Source of the DNA: an uncultured Lachnospiraceae bacterium
Lineage (GTDB): Bacteria; Bacillota; Clostridia; Lachnospirales; Lachnospiraceae
Assembly: GCA_947174705.1 (NCBI GenBank)
Contig: CAMWKB010000010.1
Span: 1 to 37,843, forward strand
Length of the DNA: 37,843 nt
Direction: 5' to 3'
The notes beneath the pieces were generated by a model. The model saw only the letters and a program-made list of their open reading frames with translations. It was not told the DNA's origin and ran no database searches. This document shows positions 6,983-14,548 of this stretch, piece after piece. Both the position numbers and the translations under genes were made by a program. Every line of letters starts with the position of its first letter. The first letter of the stretch is position 1.

Positions 6983-8680
6983 TTAAGGCTGCACTGTTAA
7001 ATAGCTTGAAACGGCATATACGGTTTGTCCGTTATACTCAAGTTGTGACCAGCCGTTGTCACCTATGCCTACTCTGGTAAGAACCTCTCCGTTATGCAGC
7101 ATCCCTACCACCGTATCCGGGTTTGCCGTACTGGGCTCAGTCCGGAGATTCGTTTCAATCTTCGCCGTAACCTGCTCATTTACCGGAGTATATACAGGCC
7201 CCTGCGGCGGCGCCTGCTGACCGGTATCCGCCATATCGGTGGTCAGGTAACTTGTAACCGCATACAGTGTCTGTCCATTATATATGACCCTTGACCATCC
7301 ATTATGCCCAATTCCTGTTCTTGTTGCCGTATCTCCATGAACAAGCTTGTATACAATAGTGTCGTCGCTATTCGTGCTTGGCTCAGAACGCAGATTAGTC
7401 TCCTGTTTGGCAGTTACGGTCTCATTGACCTCTGTAAAAATAATTCCGACTTCCGGATTTGCCTCCACTACCTCTGCTGGCGTATCATCCTTTGCATCAG
7501 CTTCTTTTGTATATTTAAAATATGCTATATTTACATCGGTTTTCCTCGGTATTCCGTCAACATTTCCCTGACTTGTATATTGCCACATATCATGAGTTCC
7601 CGAATATTCTGAAGCATTGGTCTCAGGGTATGGCTTACCCGGATACTGCGCCACCCATATTTTATATTTCGAAGCAAGCGTTGTGGTATCCCACTGGGCG
7701 TTACCCTCAAGCTCTCCTTTTGATGCATAAAACATAGGCGTATATCCGCCTGACGCAATTTCGTCAAGATATGCACACGCCAGCGCAGTTCTTGTGGAAG
7801 AATCCAGTCCATACTGCCTGCTGTCAGGCGACTGAAAATCTTCGCAATTATACGCTACCGGATACGTTATTTTATATTTAGCAATAATATTTTTAGTAAA
7901 TGAGGCCTCGGCTCTTGCTTCTTCCTGTGTAACCGCAGATGAAAAGAAATATGCTCCTATCATGATGCCGGCATTTTGTGCCTCCTGCATGTTATACCTT
8001 GCAGTCGGGTCTTCAAAAATCTCTCCGGTGGTCTTGGCCCTGTACCCTACACGGATCATGGCGAACTCTACACCTGAGGCTTTGACTTTTCCCCAGTTGA
8101 TATTCCCCTGATACTTGGATACGTCTATTCCCATCGTAACTCCGGAAACTTCATCATCACTTATACCTGTTACAGTAACCTCCGCTCCACTTCCTTCGTT
8201 ACCTGCTGCCGCATTTGCCTGTGGGTCCTGCTCATCATCCAGTGCTCCTACTTCAACATTCTCAGAATCATTAATATCTTTTTCCAAATCCGGTTCTTCC
8301 GGTTGTACATTCTGCTCAGGCTCTGTATCATCCGATACGTCGTTCTCCGAAGGCTGCGGTTCTTCTACGTTTTCCATATCAAGCTGCATCTGTAATGCTT
8401 CGCGCTCATCTTTTTTATTCTTCAAAAAGACGGCAAATACGATAATCAGCACAATCAGAACCAGCACTACGACTGCTGCTACTCCATATAACAGCTTTTT
8501 ATTTACAATATCTTTCCATTCCGGCTCCCACTCGTCTTCATAGTCATCTTCTGCATATTCTTTTCTGTCGAAATCTACGGAATCTTCTAAGTCTTCTTCG
8601 TCTAAGTCTAGTATATCGTCGTCATTGTCGTTTAATTCTATATGATTATTTGAACGATTTGTGTATGTATCTCTTTTCAT
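6983..8680 (-). CDS. Membrane-anchored GH25 muramidase with two C-terminal SH3 domains
   Basis: A 565-residue wall hydrolase predicted to cut the MurNAc-GlcNAc glycan backbone of peptidoglycan. Order of parts: a very acidic cytoplasmic N-terminus (1-60), one transmembrane helix (about 63-86), an acidic Pro/Glu linker (90-180), the GH25 domain (about 183-390, opening MGIDVSKYQGNINWGKVK), then two bacterial SH3 repeats (about 415-480 and 496-565), each with a TNLR-EPST core and NGW--V-YNGQT-YAV-SYLT. Asp186 and Glu280 of the active site are present, but the usual Asp two residues before the Glu is Asn278 (YNCE), a substitution I recall from other Clostridia. The N-in topology makes it a type II membrane protein rather than a secreted lysozyme, suggesting a role in its own cell wall. 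Confidence 0.92.
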   Translation of the reverse strand: MKRDTYTNRSNNHIELNDNDDDILDLDEEDLEDSVDFDRKEYAEDDYEDEWEPEWKDIVNKKLLYGVAAVVVLVLIVLIIVFAVFLKNKKDEREALQMQLDMENVEEPQPSENDVSDDTEPEQNVQPEEPDLEKDINDSENVEVGALDDEQDPQANAAAGNEGSGAEVTVTGISDDEVSGVTMGIDVSKYQGNINWGKVKASGVEFAMIRVGYRAKTTGEIFEDPTARYNMQEAQNAGIMIGAYFFSSAVTQEEARAEASFTKNIIAKYKITYPVAYNCEDFQSPDSRQYGLDSSTRTALACAYLDEIASGGYTPMFYASKGELEGNAQWDTTTLASKYKIWVAQYPGKPYPETNASEYSGTHDMWQYTSQGNVDGIPRKTDVNIAYFKYTKEADAKDDTPAEVVEANPEVGIIFTEVNETVTAKQETNLRSEPSTNSDDTIVYKLVHGDTATRTGIGHNGWSRVIYNGQTLYAVTSYLTTDMADTGQQAPPQGPVYTPVNEQVTAKIETNLRTEPSTANPDTVVGMLHNGEVLTRVGIGDNGWSQLEYNGQTVYAVSSYLTVQP

Positions 8681-8730
8681 GGTTTTTATTCCTTATCAAA
8701 GTGTCGTTCGTACTTGTCTCCGCTCCATTT

Positions 8731-8746
8731 ATGACATGCGTGTCAT
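8731..8746. promoter_or_regulatory. Dyad in the muramidase leader
   Basis: ATGACA and TGTCAT flank a 4-base centre. The element lies between the muramidase promoter and its start codon and could be an operator or a small mRNA hairpin. The regulator is unknown. Confidence 0.35.
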
Positions 8747-8777
8747 GTTTGTGTCAATGTTGCACTTTCTCTTTTTT

Positions 8778-8806
8778 ATTATAAAAAGGTTATTCAGAAT
8801 TGTCTA
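8778..8806 (-). promoter_or_regulatory. Promoter of the muramidase(-galK-galT) transcript
   Basis: On the minus strand TAGACA (8801-8806), a 17-base spacer and TATAAT (8778-8783) form a near-consensus promoter about 100 bases upstream of the start at 8680. A second possible promoter (TTGACA with CATAAA) overlaps the dyad further downstream. Confidence 0.6.
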
Positions 8807-8820
8807 TAGCTGTATTTCGA

Positions 8821-8860
8821 TAAATAAAAAGCAGCAGTGGAAGTAATAAACTGTTGCTTT
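8821..8860 (-). terminator. Terminator after the MNT/HEPN remnant
   Basis: AAAGCAGCAGT (8828-8838) faces ACTGTTGCTTT (8850-8860), complementary except for one position. Read on the minus strand the hairpin is followed by TTTTTATTTA. Confidence 0.65.
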
Positions 8861-9054
8861 TATGATAATACATTTTTTAATTCAGTCTCTAGTATTGGCA
8901 AATCTTTTTCTATGGTTTCTCATACAATTTTCATTTCTATACGCATATTGTCTTTTTGGAAATCTACTAAAGAGGAGCAATCCTCACAATATGATAAGAC
9001 TGATTTTACGTGGTTATATATTTTATTTAATGTCTGATTATCCTTGTAATCCAT
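8860..9054 (-). pseudogene. Broken HEPN (DUF86-type) toxin gene
   Basis: The ATG at 9052-9054 overlaps the end of the MNT gene, as is usual for MNT-HEPN toxin-antitoxin pairs. The frame reads a normal HEPN start (NHVKSVLSYCEDCSSLVDF, then DNMRIE) but jumps directly to a C-terminal-like piece, KIV-stop-ETIEKDLPILETELKNVL, ending at 8860. The expected Trp before ETIEKDLP is a TGA (8920-8922). The central part of the domain, which carries the RxxxxH catalytic motif of HEPN RNases, is absent. Only 64 codons remain where about 110 are usual. The gene therefore carries an internal deletion plus a nonsense mutation and should give no toxin. Confidence 0.78.
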
Positions 9055-9347
9055 AAATAAGAACCCCATTTTTTTTGATTTCGTGATCTATAACAGAATT
9101 GGGAATAATTTCCGAACAATCAATTAAGTCAACAGATTTATTTAGAGAAGTCACTACATCTTCTAATAGACCATAAAAAGCCAACCCATGAAGATTGCTG
9201 TCTACAAGTATATCAATATCACTATTTTCCTTAGGAGTACCTTTTGCATAAGATCCAAATAATACTGCACTTTGCACATTATATGTCTGAAATATCGGGA
9301 ACAAGATAGATTTTATCTGTTCTGTTGTGTATATTGTATCATTCATA
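9038..9347 (-). CDS. MNT-type nucleotidyltransferase (antitoxin of an MNT-HEPN pair)
   Basis: A 103-residue minimal nucleotidyltransferase. The fold signature is seen as VLFGSYAKGTPKENSDIDILVDS: the GSxAxG helix turn and the Asp-x-Asp metal ligands, with a further Asp in KSVDLIDCSE. In characterised MNT-HEPN modules this protein modifies the HEPN RNase (adenylylation) and neutralises it. I chose the ATG at 9345-9347 because GAGGGG lies 8 bases upstream; a longer frame without a site exists. The 17-base overlap with the HEPN remnant shows the two were a module. The gene is intact, so it is a surviving antitoxin without an active partner. Confidence 0.85.
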
Positions 9348-9462
9348 AAAATGCCCCTCAAAAATGCTTTAATTGAGCCAGTAATATTGTAACACAAATT
9401 TTATTATTTTAGAAGTTATTATTTTTAAACCGACTGCTGCATATAATTATACCAGAATTTTA

Positions 9463-9491
9463 TTGACAAGAAAAACCATATATGATATTAT
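9463..9491 (+). promoter_or_regulatory. Promoter of tRNA-Gly
   Basis: TTGACA (9463-9468), exactly 17 bases, then TATTAT (9486-9491) with an upstream TG. This near-consensus promoter would start transcription near 9498, 26 bases before the tRNA. Confidence 0.7.
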
Positions 9492-9523
9492 TGCTAAGGT
9501 TTCAAAAATATATGATACATTTT

Positions 9524-9594
9524 GCGGGTGTAGTTCAGTGGTAGAACACCAGCCTTCCAAGCTGGATATGTGGGTTCGATTCCCATCACCCGCT
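9524..9594 (+). tRNA. tRNA-Gly (anticodon TCC)
   Basis: The acceptor arm GCGGGTG (9524-9530) pairs with CACCCGC (9587-9593), followed by a discriminator T. The D-arm GTTCAGTGGTAGAAC, the anticodon arm CCAGC-CTTCCAA-GCTGG (anticodon TCC) and the T-arm GTGGG-TTCGATT-CCCAT are all intact. CCA is not encoded. A T-run follows at once, which may end part of the transcripts. Confidence 0.97.
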
Positions 9595-9621
9595 TTTTTG
9601 TATGGAAAGGAAGCATTTATT

Positions 9622-10230
9622 ATGGAAGAACATAATCCGGTGCATGCACCCATTCCCGGTCTGGGACTTAGAAGTATTAAAACTGCTCTGGCAACAATGA
9701 TCACAGCGCTTCTTTATGCTCCGTTTCCGGACGCAAACCCTACCTTTGCCTGCATTGGTGCAATTTTTGGTATGGGTGTGAACATGGAAGACTCTAAGCG
9801 CAGCGGCGGAAATCGTTTTTTCGGAACAATTATTGGCGGTTTCATCGGTCTGGGACTTTTTCAGATAGAGCATATGTTTTATCCGGAAGGAAATTATTGG
9901 TTAAGACTCCTGATGGTCTTTCTGGGAATTATTATATTAATTGCCCTGTGCGTGCGTTTTCACTGGCCGGGCGGGGTACAGCCGGGTGGAGTAGTCCTGT
10001 GCATTATTCTTTTTAACACACCGCCCAATTATATAAATTATGCTTTGGAGCGTATGATAGACACAGGTATAGGCGTGCTTATTTCTCTTCTGGTAAATTA
10101 TGAATTTTCCAGAAAAAGAGTGGAGACATGGTTACATATGAAAAGTGGTAAAAATGCTGTAGCCGGAACCGGTGAGACATCGGCGGCTGACGAAAACGAA
10201 AATATAATAGATAACAAAACGGAACGGTAA
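9622..10230 (+). CDS. Aromatic acid exporter / FUSC-like membrane protein
   Basis: A 202-residue integral membrane protein resembling the N-terminal module of the ArAE_1/FUSC families. It opens PGLGLRSIKTALATMITALLY with ANPTFACIGAIFGMG, the pattern of that family (a first helix, then the next helix with few charges), and has about four to six hydrophobic segments up to residue 170, then a polar tail rich in Ala, Glu and Asn. Transport of aromatic or organic acids is known only for larger relatives, so the substrate is open. I start it at the ATG at 9622 (AAAGGAAG 8-9 bases upstream) because a longer frame would run through the tRNA. It is only 28 bases after the tRNA and has no separate promoter visible, so readthrough from the tRNA promoter is likely. 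Confidence 0.78.
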   Translation: MEEHNPVHAPIPGLGLRSIKTALATMITALLYAPFPDANPTFACIGAIFGMGVNMEDSKRSGGNRFFGTIIGGFIGLGLFQIEHMFYPEGNYWLRLLMVFLGIIILIALCVRFHWPGGVQPGGVVLCIILFNTPPNYINYALERMIDTGIGVLISLLVNYEFSRKRVETWLHMKSGKNAVAGTGETSAADENENIIDNKTER

Positions 10231-10239
10231 ACGAATATG

Positions 10240-10284
10240 AAAAAGAGCGGGCAGGAACTTTGATTCCCATCACCCGTTCTTTTT
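10240..10284 (+). terminator. Terminator containing a tRNA-Gly 3' fragment
   Basis: AAAAAGAGCGGG (10240-10251) pairs with CCCGTTCTTTTT (10273-10284) with one wobble. The loop and right arm carry GATTCCCATCACCCG (10262-10276), identical to the 3' part of the upstream tRNA-Gly (9578-9592), and the left arm carries GCGGG as in the tRNA 5' end. It looks like an internally deleted tRNA copy working as a terminator, also usable by the convergent amidase gene. Confidence 0.65.
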
Positions 10285-11182
10285 ATTGTTCTTCCTCAAA
10301 CCTGCTCACATCCCTAAGCAGCTTATCCCATGCGCCTTCATTTTCGACATAATAAATCGGGCAAAGTTTGCCGCCACAGTCATAATGGCGCAGTATATCC
10401 TCGTTACTTAGGTTGTACTCCTGCTTAAGCCAGGCAAGAAGATGTATCAATGAATCATAAGTTTCCTGTGTAAACTGTCCGTCTTTATCCAAATAGCAGC
10501 ATTCTATAGAAATAGAATCCTCATTTCTTGTCATTACCGCGTAAGCCTGTTCATCCATAGGGATGCACTGTATAATTTCTCCTTCATAACCGACAATAAA
10601 ATGTGCGCTTGCCGACCGTTCGTGAGTCTCGCCAAGATTGGAAAAATAACTGCGGTTCTGCTTGGCAGACGTTCCGGGATTCGCGGTATAATGAACAAAT
10701 ATGCTTTTAATCTCGTTAAGTTCGGTTGCAGGTCTGGAATAATCGTTAACTTCCAGCAAATCAACCGTTATATCCGGCTTCGCTATCTTTGGCTCTTCAA
10801 CATCTTTTATGATCGGCGTACTTTTTACAGTGCTTGCTTCCCTTACCTGCTCTTTACCCATAAATTTAAAGATAAATCCCACTACAGAAAGCATAAGCAC
10901 AAGTATAGATGCAAGCATGGCAAATGCCAGCGCGCGGTAAAAATATGCGCGCCGGCGTCTTGCTATCCTGCGTTCATTAATCTGAGCCATATTAGGACTC
11001 TGATAATAGTGCTTTGGTCTTGCTGTAGGTTCAATTACATGAATAGTCTTAGTGCTTGTGCGATTAGCAGTTTGTGAACTACGTGAGCGATTTCTTCCAA
11101 CCCTGTTTGCAGTTTTTCCCCTGCGCGCATCCATTTCCCATAAGGCGAGCTCCGAGTTCTTCTTATGTACTGTACTTTGCAC
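10283..11182 (-). CDS. Membrane-anchored N-acetylmuramoyl-L-alanine amidase (Amidase_2)
   Basis: The C-terminal half is an Amidase_2/PGRP-like zinc amidase domain that cleaves the peptide stem from MurNAc: IFVHYTANPGTSAKQN (first His ligand), SASAHFIVGYEGEIIQCIP, and RHYDCGGKLCP near the end (second His and the Cys ligand position). Before it come a basic Arg/Lys-rich cytoplasmic stretch, a transmembrane helix (ALAFAMLASILVLMLSVVGFI) and a linker, so the enzyme is held on the outer face of the membrane. I chose the GTG at 11180-11182 because GGGAG precedes it by 10 bases; an earlier TTG at 11233 has no good site. It lies directly downstream of a BlaR1-like gene, and a dyad sits on its promoter region. 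Confidence 0.88.
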   Translation of the reverse strand: MQSTVHKKNSELALWEMDARRGKTANRVGRNRSRSSQTANRTSTKTIHVIEPTARPKHYYQSPNMAQINERRIARRRRAYFYRALAFAMLASILVLMLSVVGFIFKFMGKEQVREASTVKSTPIIKDVEEPKIAKPDITVDLLEVNDYSRPATELNEIKSIFVHYTANPGTSAKQNRSYFSNLGETHERSASAHFIVGYEGEIIQCIPMDEQAYAVMTRNEDSISIECCYLDKDGQFTQETYDSLIHLLAWLKQEYNLSNEDILRHYDCGGKLCPIYYVENEGAWDKLLRDVSRFEEEQ

Positions 11183-11270
11183 TTTTATCCCACTCCCTAT
11201 AAAAATAGTTTTATCCCGATAATAATTTAACAAACTTATCTTTAAATAGTCTCTAAACCACTTTGTTTAT

Positions 11271-11303
11271 ACTATACCATATATAGTCTATATAATACTA
11301 TAT
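11271..11303 (-). promoter_or_regulatory. Candidate operator/promoter of the amidase gene
   Basis: ACTATA-N5-TATAGT (11271-11287) is a perfect 6-5-6 dyad, and a third half-site ACTATA lies at 11297-11302. On the minus strand the first half-site reads as the -10 hexamer TATAGT with an upstream TG. The 6-5-6 layout is the same as at the second blaI promoter (16844-16887), so a BlaI-type repressor could act here; that is inference. Confidence 0.4.
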
Positions 11304-11387
11304 ATATTAGAGTATTTAGATTAAAAAAAAGTTTCCAAAATTTTAATTTTTTATGAAAATTTTATAATTTATAAATCGGATACTATA

Positions 11388-14042
11388 CTATTCCTGAGCC
11401 CCAAGGTACTCCACAACCCTGTTATATAAATCGACAAGCGCCTCCTTTGTTTCAGAACATGGGTAAAGCTCTCCAAACAGTTCTTCCATTTCACTTCTTT
11501 CATAATCATAATTCACTGTTGATGCCAGATAATCATCCGGTGTAACTACAGAATATTTAACTTTATCTGAATCCCCACTAATACGGAAACTGCACGTCTC
11601 CAGATCCTCAATCAGTGAAAACATTAATACCGCATCCACAAAGAGCGTATCCTTATCTATCCTTGCAATATCATCATACAATAAGCGATAATGCAGCGTT
11701 ATCTTATCCGGTTCGCGATCTGACAACTCCACCATACTATAACTTAATCCTTCCGCAGCCGGAATTGTTTGGGCGATTTCAGAGATATTAGGTAAATTAT
11801 TAATATCCGAACGGTGAGTTCCCGCAAGAATATCCAGTATCTCCTCCATGGAATCCATACTTATAAATATTATATTAACGGAATCGCTCAAATTAATAAG
11901 TTCCTGATTCAGTTCTGCCAGCTCATTTTGTATACTTTCTTCAGCGTCAGAATTATCTGCGGGTACATAAATATAGCAGTATTTATATGCAGGTATATTA
12001 ATATTAGTAATCCCCTCATCAGGAAGCATTATAGTAGAAGTTTCGTGAACACTCTCGGTTGGAAGATAATCATGGCTTTCTTCATATGGAGTGCCGGCTT
12101 GACTCTCTGCAATATCTTCTGTTCCAACATTCTCACTCGGCGTATAAATATGGTCTACTTCGGTATGTGACACATCGGGCGTAAATGTTACAGTAATATT
12201 CTCATTCGGGAGATAATCATGTGCCTCTTCATACGGGATATCTTCTTTATTCCCTGCATCATTTTTAATTACATCTTCAGTTTCAATATACTCATTTGGA
12301 GTATAAAAATGGTCTACGGTACTTGAAGCATCGTTTATATCTGTTGAAGTAATAGTCTCATTCGGAAGATAATCATGACTTTCTTCATACGGGGCGCTGT
12401 TACTTACATCTTCTGTTTTAAATATATAAGTATGCTCATCATTTTGTGTGTCATTTCCAATTTCTCCGACATCTACTGCTGAATAATCCTCATCCTTATC
12501 ATAAGGCAGGTTAATTACCTTACTATCCACATCCTCCGGCGCCGGAATAGGATTGATCCCACCGTTTGATGCATACGCAGTACCAGAAGAATCAACGCCA
12601 TTGTAATGCTCTATATTTGTCGAATCATCATCTATTATATAGGTTGTATCATCATTACTATCCGTACCTGCTACCCCTCCGGTTCCGGCCTCATTCTTAT
12701 CATTAGGATCATAATACGTTGATGTAGAATTGGTTGTAGAATTGTCATCAATAACCCCTTCCAGTTCATCCTCGCCGTTCATATGAAGCTTAAGCATCCA
12801 ATTCTTCCCATAGTCCCCGATTGGTACAACTTCCCTCTCATCCGAAAGTGCCGCTGCCTCTTCATATATAAGCTTGCGAAAAGATCCAATTTCTCTTTTA
12901 TTATCTTTATGGCATATTATGACATCAGTGTCATTTTCTTTTATGCAATATATTTCTTTCGCTAAAGTTTCCGGAAAATTAATCTGGAAGCAATCTGTCG
13001 AAACAAGCTGCTCTCCCTCTCTGTCTAAGAAAAACGCACCCTCCGGATATTCCTTTGCCTGTGTAAAAGTAAATGCAACGATAGCACCAACTGCCACTAA
13101 AACCGGAAGCAGAATAATCGCTAACCGTTTCGGTTTCTGGGCAATTCTTTTAATTCTCTCCTTAACACTCTTACCGGTGCCCGTCATCGTTGTTGCAGCG
13201 CAGACTATATCTGACGCCTTCGTAGTTTTGGTAATCAGGGAAAGCAGCGTCTTACCATATGCAATTCTTTCCTCTTCTCCAAGCATCCTGATTGCAGCTT
13301 CGTCGCAGGCAAGTTCGCAGTCACGTTTAGACAAAACAGCCGCTAACCACACAAACGGATTGAACCAATAAACCGCCAGCAAAATACAGCGCAGTCCTGC
13401 CCATAATACATCCCTATGTTTATAATGACAATATTCATGTGCCAAAATATGTCTGACTCTCTCTTCATCCTCTATAACTTCCTCAGGAAGATAAATCGCC
13501 TGTTTTCCGGATATTCCATACAGACAGGGCGAAGCCAGTTCTTTGACATAATATATAGGAAGCTTATAATCCTCTTTCTCGTATTTAGTCCGGTTTGCCA
13601 AAAGCCTTCGCATAAATAATATATTGACCGCCGCCATCCATACGCCTGCAATTACCATGCCCGCATACCATATGCCTTTGAAAAAATCCAACCATGTCCA
13701 GCCAATCTGTCCTGCATAAAATACGGCTGTTGGTCCGTCCGCATTCGCTACATTGACAAAGGGCAGTTTACCAAACGGAACATTAATCTGTCCAATCTGC
13801 TCCGGCGTCTGTATATAATCCTGCGCACTTGTCTCGACTTTCTCAGCCACATTCATAATGCTAAGATCCCATTCCGGCAGCAAATCGGGAAAAACAACCG
13901 TAACCGCCGGTACTATCAGTCTGAGCGCCACTATCAGCCATAGTGCATACTGCACGCCTGCACTTATTCTGCCCCTGCAAAGTCTTCTTAGTAATATAAT
14001 GCATATAATCAAAATTGAAGATGTAATAATTGCTGCTTTCAT
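11388..14042 (-). CDS. BlaR1/MecR1-like M56 sensor protease with long repeat-bearing extracellular region
   Basis: An 884-residue membrane protease of family M56. Helices near the N-terminus (1-20, 30-50, 120-145) flank the cytoplasmic zinc protease: HEYCH at 202-206 and the later metal ligand segment CELACDEAAIRML (about 242-254), followed by WFNPFVWL-type helices and a last helix at about 308-328. BlaR1 proteins sense cell-wall damage or antibiotics outside and cleave the BlaI repressor inside. The extracellular part here is not a penicillin-binding domain: residues 430-680 are Asp/Ser/Thr/Asn-rich with a roughly 50-residue repeat containing PYEE-HDYLPNE three times (551, 603, 652), then a 200-residue folded-looking end. 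It follows blaI-1 by 15 bases. The ligand is unknown. Confidence 0.88.
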   Translation of the reverse strand: MKAAIITSSILIICIILLRRLCRGRISAGVQYALWLIVALRLIVPAVTVVFPDLLPEWDLSIMNVAEKVETSAQDYIQTPEQIGQINVPFGKLPFVNVANADGPTAVFYAGQIGWTWLDFFKGIWYAGMVIAGVWMAAVNILFMRRLLANRTKYEKEDYKLPIYYVKELASPCLYGISGKQAIYLPEEVIEDEERVRHILAHEYCHYKHRDVLWAGLRCILLAVYWFNPFVWLAAVLSKRDCELACDEAAIRMLGEEERIAYGKTLLSLITKTTKASDIVCAATTMTGTGKSVKERIKRIAQKPKRLAIILLPVLVAVGAIVAFTFTQAKEYPEGAFFLDREGEQLVSTDCFQINFPETLAKEIYCIKENDTDVIICHKDNKREIGSFRKLIYEEAAALSDEREVVPIGDYGKNWMLKLHMNGEDELEGVIDDNSTTNSTSTYYDPNDKNEAGTGGVAGTDSNDDTTYIIDDDSTNIEHYNGVDSSGTAYASNGGINPIPAPEDVDSKVINLPYDKDEDYSAVDVGEIGNDTQNDEHTYIFKTEDVSNSAPYEESHDYLPNETITSTDINDASSTVDHFYTPNEYIETEDVIKNDAGNKEDIPYEEAHDYLPNENITVTFTPDVSHTEVDHIYTPSENVGTEDIAESQAGTPYEESHDYLPTESVHETSTIMLPDEGITNINIPAYKYCYIYVPADNSDAEESIQNELAELNQELINLSDSVNIIFISMDSMEEILDILAGTHRSDINNLPNISEIAQTIPAAEGLSYSMVELSDREPDKITLHYRLLYDDIARIDKDTLFVDAVLMFSLIEDLETCSFRISGDSDKVKYSVVTPDDYLASTVNYDYERSEMEELFGELYPCSETKEALVDLYNRVVEYLGAQE
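12054..12392 (-). repeat. Three tandem copies of a ~50-residue coding repeat in the BlaR1-like protein
   Basis: The core PYEESHDYLPNE, PYEEAHDYLPNE and PYEESHDYLPTE occurs at residues 551, 603 and 652, with VDH-YTP-E---TED between copies. The third copy is partial. The repeat is at protein level, with diverged DNA. Confidence 0.8.
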
Positions 14043-14057
14043 TTATACAACCCCTTT

Positions 14058-14432
14058 TTATTTTAATTCAGCCTGCTCCAGTATTTTATAAAGTTCTTCT
14101 ATATCCTGCTTTGACAGAGCCTTATCCTCTACCATTGCATTAACCATCATTCCGATACTGCCACGGTATACCTTATTCAAAAATCCCTTTGTTTCCCGTA
14201 TAGAAACCTCACTCTGTGAAAGCAGCGGATAAAACTGCTTCGCCCGTCCTTTTTCATAAAAAGAAACCGCCCCCTTCTTTACCATACGGTTAAGCATAGT
14301 AATAATAATATGCTTATCCCAGCCTGTTGTCTCCTGCAGCCACGCCGTAAGCTCCGTTATGGTAGCCGTCTCATGCTCCCACAACTGATTCATGATCTTC
14401 CATTCACCGTCCGATAAATTTACGTTTGTCAT
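14058..14432 (-). CDS. BlaI/MecI family transcriptional repressor (first pair)
   Basis: A 124-residue winged-helix repressor of the BlaI/MecI family: LSDGEWKIMNQLWEHETATITEL, then WDKHIIITMLNRMVKKGAVSFYEKGRAKQFYPLLS (recognition helix and wing), and a dimerising C-terminus. In the family, cleavage by the partner BlaR1 protease releases repression. The partner gene follows 15 bases later. Its promoter (TTGACA-17-TAAAGT) is covered by a perfect 10-base inverted repeat, so autorepression is likely. AAGGA lies about 10 bases before the ATG. No beta-lactamase gene is nearby. Confidence 0.93.
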   Translation of the reverse strand: MTNVNLSDGEWKIMNQLWEHETATITELTAWLQETTGWDKHIIITMLNRMVKKGAVSFYEKGRAKQFYPLLSQSEVSIRETKGFLNKVYRGSIGMMVNAMVEDKALSKQDIEELYKILEQAELK

Positions 14433-14481
14433 AATAAGTTTTTCCTTTTCTATGTATTTAATTTAATAAACAATACTTTTA

Positions 14482-14534
14482 TGCAAGGTGTACTGTTGTA
14501 TACCAACTTTAACACATTGGTATACATCTGTCAA
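14482..14534 (-). promoter_or_regulatory. Promoter and operator of the first blaI-blaR1 pair
   Basis: On the minus strand TTGACA (14529-14534), 17 bases, TAAAGT (14506-14511). TGTATACCAA (14497-14506) and TTGGTATACA (14517-14526) are a perfect inverted repeat spanning the spacer and -10. A further imperfect dyad, GGTGTAC (14487-14493) with GTATACC (14498-14504), overlaps it. Confidence 0.75.
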
Positions 14535-14548
14535 CCAAATATTTTGCA

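Noticed and set aside
8115-8543. 142-residue Ser/Thr-rich open frame on the plus strand
   Set aside because: It is the exact antisense of the acidic linker of the muramidase; its composition reflects the Asp/Glu codons opposite and it has no ribosome site.
9463-9621. N-terminal extension of the FUSC-like gene running through the tRNA
   Set aside because: The frame is open only by chance. It would translate the tRNA gene and its promoter, and a proper ribosome site stands before the ATG at 9622.
9524-10284. Integrated element at tRNA-Gly with att sites
   Set aside because: No integrase, excisionase or mobile gene lies between the repeats; only 684 bases and one membrane-protein gene. The repeat itself is kept as an observation.
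10601-11077. 158-residue open frame opposite the amidase
   Set aside because: Shadow of the Arg-rich N-terminal region of the amidase, with no binding site and no family resemblance.
11310-11387. Terminator of the first blaR1-like gene
   Set aside because: AAAATTTT palindromes and a T-run are present, but everything there is AT-rich and no stem with G-C pairs can be drawn, so it is not listed.
12054-12392. Possible CRISPR-like repeats
   Set aside because: The repeats are at protein level, in frame within the BlaR1-like gene, with diverged DNA and only three units.
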